Of a stretch of 64,000 nt of DNA, positions 11,355-24,841 are shown one piece after another. The first letter of the stretch is position 1. Every line of letters begins with the position of its first letter. Under the pieces are notes generated by a model. The model did no database searches. It saw nothing but the letters and a program-made list of their open reading frames with translations, and was not told the origin of the DNA. This DNA is from Polytrichum commune (lineage: Eukaryota; Streptophyta; Polytrichopsida; Polytrichales; Polytrichaceae), in contig OX485807.1 in NCBI GenBank assembly GCA_950295325.1, forward strand, positions 15,095,001-15,159,000, in the 5' to 3' direction. The position numbers and the translations under genes are program-made.

Positions 11355-12654
11355 ACAATAGATGCCTACATCGGGAGTGTGATGTGCAGGTTAGAATGAT
11401 CCAAGAAACAAGGGGGGCCCAATCATCACTTTGAAAACAAATCCCTCTAGACAAGTGTGTAATTAAAATCGAAGTGGCACAAAGTCATAAAGTCTTTGTG
11501 CTCACGTTATCTGAGATATAGCATAAGGGATTTCAACGACCAGGATAAGTTGATGGTAAAGTTGATCTGGGATACTATGACCTTTCAGATTTTCAAATAC
11601 AAGCCATACGGCTTGGCTGAAGATGTTGTAAAGGTTACATGATGTCTCATATGAACACCTCCAGGTGTAGATATCGCAAGTTCTGGTTTTCTAATGGATG
11701 TAATGAGAATCAACCCCTTGGAAATGTGAGTCCCTCGGATTGGAGGGAATGTCACAAATTCTGGTCAAGTGAGGAGGAGAAGCAATTATCTAAGCACATG
11801 TAATACGTCCGATCTTATGTGGGATCTCAGACGGTGACTTGCACCACCCTGCCTTTCATACATACCTATTTACATGAGTATTTAGTGGTGTGATTTTTGG
11901 TGAATTTTGTATAGGAATTGTCGACCATGATTATAGTTTTCTTGACGTAAGACAAGGGGCATGGTTCATGTCATGTCATGCCATTAATTTGGGTGAGGAT
12001 CTGCTTGTACCCGCACCCGATTTCCAACGATTAATTGGCCATGGCCGTGGCCGTGGCAAACCGCTTTCACAAGTGGGCATATCTCCAATCTTCTACGTCC
12101 ATGTGATATGGGTTGTTGTTGTGTATGCAATATTTATAGCACATAAAGTGATTCAATAATTAATGTTTGAAAATTGGGGTTGTGTGGGATGTTGTGTGTT
12201 CAGGAGAATTTTTCCATGGAAGATTATCATGGCGACTGGAGCAACGAGCAATTAGGGAGGAGGCCGGTGAGTTTCATTTACATGTAGCTCCAATGTTGAA
12301 TGTCATGGTAGCCCTGTAATTGAAATTTATGTGTGCCATTGTGAGATATGAATGATTGTGGTATGTCACAGGGTTTAACAGCTTACCTTAAGGGAATTAC
12401 GTGGGGTACTCAGAGTATGTGGCTTGGAGATCCGAAATGAATGGTAGCATGTCTAAGTTGTGGCATTCATATAAGAATTTACATGCCACATTGGAGAACC
12501 TGGAAAGGTTGGTCCACGGCCATGACGAGAGCCCGCCCAAAATTCGCATGGTATGTCCACGGCACAGCAGGTCACCCGATATTGAATCTCAGAATACAAA
12601 AACATCAGAGTACTTGGCAATGTGATGCGTGTGAGTGTGTGGTTTGAATTCTTT
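11355..12654. other. Intergenic, probable 5' flank of the CACTA element
   Basis: No gene recognised. A short plus-strand frame near 11980-12075 is open but matches no family I know. Nothing else seen. Confidence 0.4.
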
Positions 12655-12840
12655 GATTGTTCATTTTGATGTCAAAACTTATGATATATGAAAGGGAAAC
12701 GTGATAACAAGGAGTGACATTTAAACTGAGAACAACATCCGTTCCCTCGGGTTTCAGAGAAGGAGTGGCATTAAGGAGGTTGATATTACGGAGTGTAGAG
12801 TGTACCATAAATCTGTTCCATTTTTTGTTGGGTGGATGAA
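12655..12840 (+). repeat. Direct repeat right of the CACTA element
   Basis: Partner of 6040-6300 in the same orientation, sharing ATAACAAGGAGTGACATTTA, ACATCCGTTCCCT and GGAGGTTGATATTACGGAGT. The following TTTTTTGTTGGGTGGATGAA block is also present at 5215 and 6045, so this is a dispersed family and not a private duplication. Confidence 0.55.
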
Positions 12841-13369
12841 TTTAATGTCCCGTTTATGACTCTACAAGTCCAGTGCGCATGAATGGGACTGGAAGCTATG
12901 TTCGATGTTTGACTCCTTGATTACTTTATTCACGTGTCTAGGCTGTACAGCTTTTGAACAACTCGTAGCCCGTGTTCATTTGGGTGTCTTTACACAACTG
13001 GGAGAAGCAAGATTGTGTTCACACAGCCACAGGCGGGCTGCTGATTTGGTACCTACCTATGAGGTGGCGTTATATGGAGCACTTCCAACTCCACAGAAGT
13101 TTCTAGCCATTAAATCTGCCCGGGAGTTGTCTCATCCAATTAGCGATGCACGAATCGAAAAAGATTAACCCTGAATATCCCCAAGGTTTTGTGTACATTT
13201 CTGTAAATGCGAGGTCAGAAAGTTAGGTTCACCCGAAACGCAACGGGTACTACGTGAGTACCAAATGTGCACATCAAGTTGAGCAACTGTCACCAAATTA
13301 ATTAAGTTTTCTGCCTGATAGGCATGAATCATCAGAGTCCCAGTCAATGTGGACACAACACCTGGCATG
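12841..13369. other. Intergenic, no gene recognised
   Basis: Open frames here match nothing known. The stretch near 13070-13140 (GCACTTCCAACTCCACA) recurs near 15280 and, more diverged, near 50550, so it is part of a dispersed repeat. Confidence 0.4.
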
Positions 13370-13990
13370 AGGCTTAAATTAGTACCGAACCACATACGGT
13401 ATATTTTCAGCGGGTTATGAGCTTTATATATGTCCAGCTTCGAAGAGGGCAAGTTCAGAACAATTAATCAGTGCTCAACCTCATAGCCACAAACGATGTA
13501 TTCTCTAGGAGGTTACGAGTTCCTCTTCAGCTCTGATCGAAGAGGCCAAGAAAAAAAAATTAAATCTCAATGCCCAATCCCGTAGGCACATACAGTGTAT
13601 CTCCAAGAGTTTATTAAGTTCAGGTTCAACTTAGAAGAGGGCAAGAAAATAATTAATTTGTGCCCAACCTCATACGGTGTATATCAAGGAAACAATTAAA
13701 ATATCAGTGCCCAGCCTCACAGGCACATACAACGAATCTCCAGGAATTGATACCCTCAGGTTCAGCTTAGAAGAGTGACAAGAAGGAAAACAATCGGTTT
13801 GTGCCCAACCCCATACTTACGGCACGTATCTTCAGCAGGAAATATGAGCTTCTCTTGTGTTCAGCGTAGAAAAGGTCAAGACAACAAAGTGAATGTCGGT
13901 GCCCACCTAACCCGGATAGCCACATACAAACATCTATAAGTCAGTGTCTCCGCAGTAGGTTAGTATGAGCTCATGTTCAGCCTTTGAAGT
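13370..13990 (+). repeat. Decayed tandem array, about 105-130 bp period
   Basis: Roughly six diverged units share the order CACATACGGTGTAT, TCTCCAGGAG, GAGCTC, GTTCAGCTTAGAAGAG, a GCAAGA-A-rich part and GTGCCCAACCTCATA. Landmark copies of the last block are at about 13473, 13570, 13660, 13708, 13802 and 13896. No ORF runs through it. The neighbouring repeat D copy at 14190 suggests that both belong to one larger old element. Confidence 0.65.
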
Positions 13991-14189
13991 ATAGAAAACC
14001 CAAAACCCAACGGCCTAAACTCAACCTGCATCCAGGCAGAACTTGGGATGAAAGTATGTGGACCCTCCTCCATATGGACGTCCCGGAGACAGCAAGCGAC
14101 AAGGCTGGGTAAGTCATGTAGGCCACACTAGAATCTCCGGTGCTATTCCTTTCCCAAACTCCAGAGGCTAAATAAGGCAGCCGTACCAA

Positions 14190-14440
14190 TGACCGGGGAG
14201 AGCCGGCAACTAGTTACAGGTTCACCGATTGAGTTTGAGAACTAACCAGCTGCAGTTCATCAAGGCTTCAGGAAAATTACCCATCATTCTGGAGGCATTT
14301 CGGAAAAAATGTACCTCGAATTCATGGTGAAGGAAAACCGAAAGATGTCAACTTGAAACCGGTTGGACTTGGAAAACGCCAGGATCTCCACCGATTGTGC
14401 CCAAAAATCTCCCCGGACACTGGGCCTTACGGAGGCCGGA
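14190..14440 (-). repeat. Dispersed repeat D, copy 4
   Basis: Reverse-orientation member of the family at 955-1160 and 3935-4625. Shared blocks are AACTAGTTACAGGTT, GAGTTTGAGAACTAACC, GTACCTCGAATTCAT and GTGCCCAAAAATCTCC. It is more GC-rich than the other copies. Confidence 0.55.
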
Positions 14441-16289
14441 CATGTGCCAGCCCTGGAGGTTATCGTTCAGCCTTGGGATCACCGGCGCAGTTGATGACGA
14501 CCACCCAGGTGGCCCATCAAAGAGTCCGCCTAGCCTAGTAACAAGCCTAGCCTGTGACGTATGAGTTACACCTAGTGACAGGGGTTGGAGCCTCTCCCTG
14601 CTTGGATGTCCCGCTCCGCTGCACCGTTCAGGTTCAGCCACTGCTGGGTCTCCCAGTGATGAGTCCATCAAGTGGGACCATATGCTTGTAGATTCCTGCC
14701 TTCTCTACTTCCATACTTCCATGGCACTCTTGGCTGTGCTTTCTCCGCCCTCTACTCAGACAAGTCTAGATCTAGCTTGCTTTCACCCCCCACATTCCAG
14801 AAACGGCATGGAAAGTTGTAGGTAGTAAAGTACTCAACTGCTGCTGCTCATCAACACACTTCCTTCTCCGTAACTCATGACCTCGTTTGAAGAAAGTCTA
14901 AATTCTGTCCATAACTCATGCTTGCAAACCTGCATGGGCCTTAAGGCATCATGCATTGGCTTCTCCAAAGAATTGACTATTCCCCACCATTCTTATACTA
15001 AATGTTTCCACTTTGACTCTGTTAGATATTTTGTTATTCTGGCATGTGCATGTGGGAATTGGAGGAGATTCTGACAGATTCATGTTCACCGTGAAATATT
15101 ACGGAATTGTGATCTTTTCAACAGGACTGAAAATTAAATAAATAAATAGATAAAAATTTAAAACGCTATATATCAATTACATGGTATATTTGATTATATA
15201 CGCTCCATAAAAATATGTTACATATAATCAATAAAGAGATTAACAGATGAAAGGCTAATGAGTTGGCCCTCTTGTGGGCACTTCCAACTCCACATACTTT
15301 TTTGGCCGTTGGATAGGCACCTGACTTATCTAGTTAGCAAATTACGAGTAACACAGATTGTGAATTCAAGCCTCAAACGCAGATTCGAGATGCAAGAGCT
15401 ATAGGAGGTCAAAGTTCAGATTTTCTTTTATTCTCTCTGTCTTTATAAGTGATCACATAGACCCTTGCTCCCAGTTTCGTATATCAATTGAATTGAACAT
15501 GGGGTGTTGAATATTATTATGAGAACATAGTCCAGTCTTGTCATAACAAATGTCATGTTAGCTAGGTGATTGGTTGAGTGAAAGCTGACTCACGGGTTGA
15601 TGGCATCAAGTGAAGAGCAAAAAAACACGAACTTCGAGGCTAGTTTTCAAAAATTCAAAATTAGAGCTGCAAAAATTAAAGGTGGCAGATTCGGGTTTTT
15701 GCTGTTATTGATACAGAAACTGAAAACAGAATAGGCAATTTATACATTCGATGTCCAGTCTTGACTAAAACTGAAGATGTCCAATTAGGAAGGGTGACCA
15801 CATAAGGCCCCACATACTTTACTAGGTAGCGACTGGTGCTCAACACACTTCTCCATAACTCTTGCTTCGATCAATTTTGTCCACAGCTCAGTTTGCAAAA
15901 TCTGCATGGGAATGCTGCTAATACGACAGTGTTGGTGTGCACATGTTACTATATAAATCGCCTGTTGAAAACAGCACCCATGGCATCACTTGTTGTCCAT
16001 TTGAGAAGCACATCCCCTTCGTCCTCTTTAGTCAAGGGAGGGTCGAACTGTCAACAGCCTATAAGCTATGGAGTCGCTCAACGCGGCATGTGTCGATTTC
16101 TTGTGAAATGATATCCATGCTAAGGCATGTGGGTGTTATATCAGTTCGTTTTTCATGTTCTTGAACTTTGACCAATTAGATTTACACACTGAAACTTGTA
16201 TTGCATCAGCAAATCTACGATGAGGCATCAACCAAATTCAGAATGAAAATCAGCCCTACTCTGATTTACTCATGGTTATCAAAAATGCA
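14441..16289. other. Intergenic with a short duplicated segment
   Basis: No gene recognised. The stretch 14845-14945 (CAACACACTTCCTTCTCCGTAA, CTTGCAAACCTGCATGGG) resembles 15838-15910 (CAACACACTTCTCCATAACT, TTTGCAAAATCTGCATGGG), so a segment of about 80 bp is duplicated 1 kb apart. The rest is AT-rich and unremarkable. Confidence 0.4.
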
Positions 16290-16500
16290 TGATTGTTGAT
16301 TTCTTAATTGAATATGTAGATCCTCCCAATTGAATGTGTGGTGGTTAATAAATTTTGAAGACATAGCCCAATCTTTTTAAACAAGTGTCTTTGTGATGTT
16401 TGTCGTTTATCCTCACCGAACCACAAACCAATCAAATATAGGGGTCGTATTAAGAAAAATAACCGAATAATACCCATGTACCTTAGGGTGGCCAAGCAAG
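16290..16500 (+). repeat. Dispersed repeat R, copy 2
   Basis: Shares CCCAATCTTTTTAAAC, GTGTCTTTGTGATGTTTG, AACCAATCAAATATAGG and AAGAAAAATAAC with the other members near 29375, 49890 and 50376. Closest to the copy at 49890, with which it also shares the preceding TCCTCCCAATTG/TCCTTCCAATTG block. Confidence 0.6.
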
Positions 16501-18695
16501 TTTAGGGATCCATTTTGTAAATGCATGCCCACAATTTGATGGGTGGTAGAACATCTTGGAAAGAGATCAACATACAAAATCTTCATTTTACTTCAATTTG
16601 AGTAAGAACCGAGCAAGATATGAAAAATATCACAACTTTGGAAAACCATTCTATTCGAATGGCTAGGTGAAATCTTGGTATTATAACTAATTGAAGTCAC
16701 CGAAATGTTACTTTGGTTATCAATTTTGCATATATCACATAGTATAGAAAACTATATCCATTCCAAGACCCTCATGCAGTAGCAAATCTACACCGATATG
16801 TGCAATTAGGTTGCCCCACGCTAACGGATCAACATTCCACACTATTTTGGATATTTACTTCCATGGTAATAAAATAAAGTAACTATTTACTTATACATCG
16901 GTTGTAAAAAATGAAGTTGTAAGTATTTGTAATATGGTTTTGATCCAAAGTAATTTACATGGGCAAAGAGGCAACTTGTTTGCAAAGGCAACCTACTTGC
17001 ACACACAAGTGCAGTTGTTTCCGTAAAGGTTGGTTACTCAAAGAGTCAATAAATCTTGCTTATATTATCCAATCGAAACAAATTCAAATTAGTGCATCCC
17101 CATACATCAATGGCGTTTGGAGTATGGACAGTACCTAAACTCAATTGATATGTGCCATGCTTTTTGAACCTTACTAATACAAGGTTTTATTTTTATTTTT
17201 ATTATACTATATTTAGTCATCTTTCCAATGATGTAGATTTTTACTCTACATGTATTTTTGGGACATGGTTGTGGGGGTCTATTGTTGGAAGAAAAAGTGA
17301 AAATAAGTAGAGGTGAATAAAGTAGAACTTATCATGGATCCCCATGTCCTTGACAAGTTTGGACCATCCACACTTGAGGCACTCACTTCAAACACTTCAG
17401 GAGGAGATTCCAATGTTCTTGAGAAGACTTATGCTCCCTTGGAATGTGGACCTTACATTTTCCTTTATAGACAAAGTTCTTCCACCTTTAACCTCTAAAT
17501 GCCTAAGAAGCCAAAAAGTGGTTGCAACTTTTTTCAAAGGTATTTATCTTAGGACTATATTATGTTTTCCTTTATGGCCACTTCACACACAAGACAGAAG
17601 GCATGTGACCACTGCATTCTAAATTTCTCATTGGTCAAAAAGGCCGAGACCGTCCAAGTTCACTCACACTAGAAGGTGAAGGCCTAAAGATCCAAAAATA
17701 TTATCATGCTTGAAAAGTCTACATGAGTTCCTACATGGCAAACTATGAATAATATTTCATCGTCTACTATAATTTGTGCTCAGCCTACCTCCAAGAGGTG
17801 GGCCTGACACAAATTCCAACATACCGTGTTAGTGATACAGCCTTTGGATGAGAATCAAGGGCCCTCACAATTACATGTCACAGCCCTTGGCTCATGTGTG
17901 AAGTGGCCCTTAGTTGTTTTCTCCCATCTAGAACTGGGAAGTTCTACACCGTCTTGAACAAACCAGTGGAAATTATCTAATGACAAACTTTTTTATGTAT
18001 GTTGAAGTGCTTGAAATCCTTGATTACTTTCTATTGCAGCATATTGATCTTGTCAAGGAATTGACAAAGGACGGCGACAACAACAACAACAACATTGGAA
18101 ATATTGGATCCAAATTGCATATATTGGAGCCAATATGGGATAACTTATCGCTCGCATTTCAATATAGCACTAGGATTGTGAAAACTTGGCATCACAAAGA
18201 AACCATTCAATATGATTCACACTAGACATTGTTCAAGGTGGCTGTTACTCAACACATCCATCTTACAAGCAACTAAAAACTTAGCTTCTACACAGCAGCT
18301 ACCAATAGCAAGTAAAACAACTATCAAAGATAATGCCGTTTCCTTTCAGTCCCAAATACAGTTCCTGAAATAGAATTGTCCGGTGGTCAATTTAATTATT
18401 CAACGTATTTGGGGTTCAGAAAGAGCCCTCACAACCTAATACCTCTAGAATTGGACCTTGTGTGTCCATTCCTCAGTTCAAATAACAGACAAAATTGAGC
18501 TTTTAACTGGCCCACTGTCAAGTGGTTAGTTGATGGTCACCAAATTAATGCCACTCAGAGACCAACACAGATCTCGCAGCTGAATTACTCAACTGTAGTG
18601 GATATTATGAATGTGCAAGTGAAAGAACTGCAAGTAGCTGGAAAAATGGATAAATATACATACAAAGTCATTTCAAAATTGGACTGTCCATAACT
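16501..18695. other. Intergenic downstream of the threonine deaminase gene
   Basis: Low-complexity, AT-rich sequence. Two overlapping frames near 17313-17622 and one near 17980-18225 (with a poly-Asn run) are open but match no family I know. The last few hundred bases before 18696 should contain the 3' UTR of the minus-strand gene. Confidence 0.4.
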
Positions 18696-21600
18696 CTATC
18701 TCAATATTAATTGGAAGGCCTCATTGTTGCACTCATTTTGATACTCGTATCCGAGCGCATCTGCACGAGCAATAAACCCCAGCTCATCTTCTTTTGTGAC
18801 TTGCAAGGCAACGAGTACATTTGCACCCATCTCACCCTACAGCAACACAAGAATTGAAATTAGTTAGTGAAATAACCACTTGTGAAAAAGCACCCCTACC
18901 ACCCAGATGGTCTCAAAGAGTTTGTTGTTCAAATAGCACAGCAACTACCCCATAGACCATTGCATCTTCTCTTTGACAATATTTGTGTCCTGATGGACAA
19001 GCATTTACAAAGCAACGACCAGCATTTACAAGCAAGCTGGGGCTCTTGAATACATCATAATCGACACACAGAGGCGCCTATTTTGACAACATTATTGACA
19101 CTAATACGTTGCAAAGGACAAGTAGCAAGGTCAACACTCCATGTGACTGGAAAAAAAATAACACCAAACCACATGCGTTAGCTGGACTCACATCTGTCTA
19201 AGGGCACCAGCCCAAAACTTAAAATTCATGAAAGTAAATTCACTCCAACTTAGATTATACATTTGGTGTAGTAGCCATAAGTGATCAAAAAACGTAATCT
19301 ATGTGTAATACAGATAACAAGTACCTGTGACCGATAGTGAAAAAGCGTGATGTTCCAGCAAGGACAAAACGTGTCCAAAAACTTCATAAGTGCACCAGGC
19401 CGTTCCGGAAATACAAACCGATACAAAAGCTCATGCTCCACATATGTACGACCTCCCATCTGCACTTCCACTTGGCATGTGAGAAGAGATAATCCGCATT
19501 CTTGTCACACAAAACACACACACATACAAGAATTCCAGCTGACACATATGCCAGCGCAGCCAACAGATAGCTTCCACTGTTAGAGAAATTCGCATTTACC
19601 ATGTGATATCCTAAAAATATCTCGTCTTGAATTTCTGCAACAGGAACAGAGGGAGCCTACCAAATGCCGAAGGTGGTCTTTTGCGAGATCGTTGTTTGTT
19701 AAATCAAGAGTTCGCAATCCAGCTCCTGCCATTCGTTCCTTAAAAGCTGACAATTCCTCATCCTTGTGTAGCCCCACACTGCACATCATTCTTTATGTCA
19801 AATTCTCAAGTCTGGTTCATCTTCATTTGGCTTTGCAAACTCCTACCACCTCAGTAAATCAATGTGATTTGACTACCATGCCCAAAGTCAAGAACCGGTT
19901 CAAAAGAGAAGCCTACTTGTAAATGGTAGAAGATGAACACACATATTTCACTTCAATCCACAAACAAAGATAGGAATTCTTTCAAGTACAATGTAAATAT
20001 AGAGAGAGACCTGTATAAAACAAGTGCTTCTTGATCACTGGTACAACGGTACTTGAATTCTGTTATGTTGATAGGCCCCACCTGAACCACACAAAACAGA
20101 ACAAGAAATCAACAAAACACTCTCAATAGTCACTTGTGCCCCACTTTTGTGTCTACTTCATCCCAAGAAAACTGAAATCTCTGTCGCATAGATATTTGGA
20201 ACCTTCATTTGACAATTTATGGCCCCAAAACATCAACATTATCATGAGCTTTATGGCTTTGGCATGGTTCAGAGTTGCAAATGATGATATCAAGGCCCCA
20301 GTTTGTCTAAGTATGAGTGTTCCGTTGATCATACAAAACTTAGAGCTTTTCGCATGACCCCTCACACTTGGTTGCGAGAAGAGATGATTTCGATTCTAAT
20401 ATAAAATGTTGTAATTCATCATTGGATCCTACCAAGGTCTGGAGATTGGAAACGCAAATCTAAATCGCCCAAGATCTGATGACCCAAATCAAGGAGAAAA
20501 AACATTCAGAACTGAGTACAGCAGGAAAACGTGGTTCAACTTGGGACTTTTTCACATTATTACAGTATTTACAATTTGATAGGGATACCACCTCTAGGAG
20601 CAATCCAGTTGGTCCCTATTGGGTACTAGCAATTGCAAAAATCTTTTGCTTCATCTTGCAGAGGTAATCAAGTAGATTAAGTATATCAAGTGCTGCCAGC
20701 TCATCACAGATCTTCCTGGATGTAAAAGCAATGTGCTTTTAAAGGCAAGGACATATCCCAGCTTAGCTCTGCTTATTAGAATATTAACCTCAAGTTATAG
20801 GTCCCTTTTTTTAAAATATACACATTGTTCAGTGACATGAAACACTGAGCCTCATATGGTAGTTTGTGACCTCGTGGCCTTGTTGAGTGTGTAGAAGATA
20901 TATTGTATACCATTTGTTGAAACTTTCTGAAGGAGCCTGGCTCTTCGGGCATGAAAGTTGCGAGCACAGCTTCCCTGCGGGCACCAACATCAGCCAATTC
21001 TGTCACCATACGCAGGCGATCAAAATTCATGTTGGCCCCACTTGTCACAGCCACCACAGCCTCGTCCTTTATACCATAATATTGGCAATATGCCTTTGCT
21101 CCTGCAAGAGCCAAAGCTCCAGCTGGTTCTAATATACTCCTTTTCTCCTCAAACACATCCTGCAACATGCTATAGAATTAGAACTTCCCTGTATGCAATC
21201 CACTGAACTTAATCGAGACCTTCTCTAAAGGTTCAACCAAAGGCAAGACTAAATTATGATGCTAGCACTAAGGATGACAGGCGCACCTTGATAGCTGCAC
21301 AAATGGAGTCACGGCTGACGAGAACCACTCCATCCATGAAGTTTCGACACAATCGAAATGTCTCCTCTCCTACCATCTTCACTGCAACTCCATCAGCAAA
21401 GCCCCCAACTTGCTCCAGAACCACACGCTTGCCATGGTGAAGTGACAAAGCCATTGCATTTGCATCTGCAGGCTCCACACCAATGATTTTCACCTGCCAA
21501 ATCAAAGCATGTGAGGCTTATACCCCTTCTCTGATCTCCTATAATGACAAATCATATATGTCACTTCTGCACACCCACTCATGGGGACTAGCTCTCACTC

Positions 21601-24600
21601 CATTCCTTCATAAGGACCACTACATGTATGTACTTAAATAGCTGTCCAAGATTTCTAGAATGTTATCCCTCTGATCCACCAGTTTCATCCATCAAGTTGA
21701 AAACAATCTTCAGATGGGATCAAACTTTCTGGAGAGATTGCAGCATGTGAAAGAATAATGTCCAACTTCAAACCATATCTTACTCAATTCCAGAATATTA
21801 CAGGATATACATTGTACAAACCTCAGGGCGAACTTGCTTCATGTACGCAGCAATGCCTGCAATGAGACCCCCACCGCCGACTGGAACGAAGACAGCATGC
21901 AAAGGGCCTGGGTGTTGTCTCACGATCTCCATGCCAACTGTTCCTTGTCCTGCTATGATCTCTGGGTCATCAAATGGAGGTACAAACACACGACCCTCAT
22001 CCAGACAACGCTGCTTGGCATATGCTTGACATTCATCATAGGAATCTCCAACTAGCACGACTGTTGCTCCGAGCCTCTTCACTGACTTCCACTGCACATG
22101 ACAGATTGCACAACTATCTATCTCTTATACACCATCAATAGAACGAGAACGAGCAATCACTCAATGACTGCTAAAGTTGCTTTAAAGTTTACAGTACTGT
22201 GATGGATATGGATTCCACTCCAAGCTTTCTTGCCACATTACCTGCATTATGGATCTTTAGATATCATTTCAGTGCACAATAGGAATGAGGATCCATGAAG
22301 ACAACTACTCTGGTCAACTATATAGTGTCATGGAGACCCCAGTAAGCACCAATTCAAACTGTGTCAATTTTGTGTGATGGCTCCTGAGGCCTAACTGAAT
22401 CCCAGCGCATATTTCTACTCAAAATAAATGGTAACTTGTTGGTCCTACTGGATCCCCCTTACATTTCAGAGCATCAGGACAGGATGTATTTCATGTCATC
22501 TACCTTGATTTCAGGAGTGGTGACGGGCATGGCAATAACAGCATCACAATTCAACGTGCGTGCCGCAAGAGCCACGCCTTGTGCATGATTTCCTGCCGAC
22601 GAAGCAATCACCCCTCTGTCCAACTGCTCACGGGGCAGCTTCGCCATCATGTTGTATGCTCCTCGCAGCTTAAATGAAAATACCTGCAGTCAAACACAAC
22701 TACTTGTAAGTGATAATGCTCCAACTTCACAGTTGGTGGCTAAGGACAAAGAAGCTCCTTGCCAATTCAGCTCAACAGCAAAGACCTTTGTTCATAAGGG
22801 CCACCACAACCAGGACTAGAATTTGATGGTGACGTGTTCAGTCAGAGTAGGACAAAATATCCAAACTAGTTTCCACAAAAGAAGTGGCTCCTGCAAAAAA
22901 TCGCTGGAGGAGGCAAATATATTTACAGGCCTGATCTTCCACTCAATATAGCCATGTGACAAGAATAGGATTTTAGTCAAGTTTACAAGAATTTGTTAAA
23001 CCCTAGACCTCACGGCAAAATCTTTCCAAGAGCCCCACTTCGCTCCTATAATCTAGTCAATCTTAACAACGTGTAGAATTCCTCTTTCAAACATTCTCCT
23101 CGTAGAACCTCCCAATACCGGACCTGGGAGTGTTAAAACCCTGCCGCATCATAATATTTTTCCTGCGCATGTTCGGTGACCAGTTTTATATCTGATCCAA
23201 GCACAGAACAGAATGAGGGATTCCACTGAGCAGTTGCAAAATTTCAGATGAAATTATCATGCATACATTTTCAAGCAGGGGCAAAATGGCACACATACTG
23301 GTTGCAAGTACCTGAAACTTAACAAGTATTTGTTAAACCCCTACGCTAGTTTGCGAAATCTTTCCAAGTGCCCTAATTTCCCCTGTAATCTATTCGATCC
23401 CTCTTTGAAGCCTTCTTCTCCTGAAATCCCTCACTAGCAGACTTCAAACCATGCCATCGCTACTGCATCAGAATCTTTTTTTACATGAAATCTTCAATGA
23501 CCAATTTTGTACCTGATCCAAGCACATAAAATGGGGGATCCTATTGGTGCAATTCCAGAATTTCAGGTAAATCATCATGGATACATTTTCAAAAGGGCCA
23601 AAGTGGCCCGCATACTGGTTGCAAGTCCTCGACAGATATTTCTTAAACCCTAGACTTCCCGGGGAATTACGTCCAAGAGTCTCACTTTGCTCCTGTACCT
23701 AATCAATTTCTCTTTGAAACCTTCCCCTTATAAAACCTCTCAATCGCGGACCTCGGAGTGAGACCATGCTTAAAACCATGCCATCGCTACCGTATCAGAT
23801 TTTCTTCCAAGGAATGGCGTTATATCTTATCAAGCACAGGACAGAATGGGGGATCCTAATGGTGCAATTGCACAATTTCAGATGAAATTATCATGTATAC
23901 AATTCCAAGCAGGGACAAAGTAGCGATACTTAACAGTATTCGTTAAACCCTAGACTTCATGGCGAAATCTTTACAAGAGCCCCAATTCCTCCTGTAAGTT
24001 AATCCCTCTTTGAAGCCTTCCTCTAATAAAACCTCTCAGCGGACCATGGAGTGACACCTTGTTCAACCCTGCCCAATTGATTTTCTAAAAAGAGTTCAAT
24101 GACCGGTTTTTGAATTATTTCAAGCAGAGGACAGAATGGGAGATCCTACTGCAACCATTGCACAATTACATACCAAATTACTTTGTACATATTTTCAACC
24201 ACAAAAAAAAAGTAACTCGGCATACATACCGGTTGCATGTCCTCACGCTTCAACAGCATTTGTACGCCCAGCCGCTCGCTGACCTTAGGCGCCAGCTCCA
24301 AGGGAGTCTCGATGGCCACATCGTAAACCTTGGACGTCAAAATTCTCGTCAAGTAAGACATCGCAGTTGGCTCTACACAACCATCCTCCAAATCCTTGGT
24401 GACATCCGACATGCCTCCCAAGTATCCCGCCTCATAATGCAACGAGTCAGGCATGACACGTAGGAACTCGCTGGGGCTTGGTAGCGGCTCCGCCTTCGGC
24501 GGCTGATCCACCACCAAATCAGCGCTGCTTGGATCCTCAACATCCACAGCAGTAGCGGCCGATGACGCAGCCACAGCCGCAACCTGAGGAGGACTCGTGC

Positions 24601-24841
24601 TCTTGCCTACATTGAACGGCACCGAATCCGCAACCGAAGCTCGCACAGACAGAACTCTCTTCTCTCTCCTCCTTCCCTTTCCGTCCACTCCATCTCTCCG
24701 TTCGCATCCAACTCGCTCCCCAGACATTGAACCTCCATAGCTTGAAACCTTGCAAGAAGAGCTTCTCTGTGTCAAATCACATGCAACTTTCCCACTCGAT
24801 ACAACGCCGGGTGAGCTCAATTTGCAGCTAAGAGTTGCCAT
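18696..24841 (-). CDS. OMR1: Threonine deaminase (biosynthetic), plastid, 9 exons
   Basis: Converts threonine to 2-oxobutanoate, the first committed step of isoleucine synthesis, using pyridoxal phosphate (PLP) in the plastid. Coding exons on the minus strand: 24841-24230, 22683-22504, 22091-21822, 21493-21287, 21159-20911, 20081-20011, 19778-19661, 19459-19325 and 18836-18696. All introns are GT-AG and the frame closes at 660 residues. The first 110 or so residues are rich in Ser, Arg and Ala, like a transit peptide. PLP-lysine motif SFKLRGAYN is at about 207 (Lys209), SSAGNHAQG follows, [10 protein letters not shown] is near 335, and TSGANMNF near 462. From about residue 486 the two ACT-like regulatory halves ([31 protein letters not shown]) that bind isoleucine/valine are intact. 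The start is the first ATG in frame; an upstream TATA-like site fits. Confidence 0.95.
22990..24240. repeat. Four tandem repeats in threonine deaminase intron 1
   Basis: Four diverged units of about 300-330 bp start near 22994, 23332, 23644 and 23945, each opening with a GTTAAACCCTAGAC-like block (plus-strand reading) and containing CTTTGAAGCCTTC, CCATCGCTAC and GATCCAAGCACA-like blocks. The units end in copies of the exon 1/intron 1 junction: real junction at 24230, degenerate copies near 23285-23330 and 23606-23640. Both copies keep a GT at the position equivalent to the donor (minus-strand CAACCAGTATG). Confidence 0.75.

Noticed and set aside
6040-12840. Direct repeats read as LTRs of a retrotransposon
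   Set aside because: The enclosed coding sequence is a CACTA-type DNA transposase, no reverse transcriptase, primer-binding site or polypurine tract was seen, and a third copy lies outside the pair.
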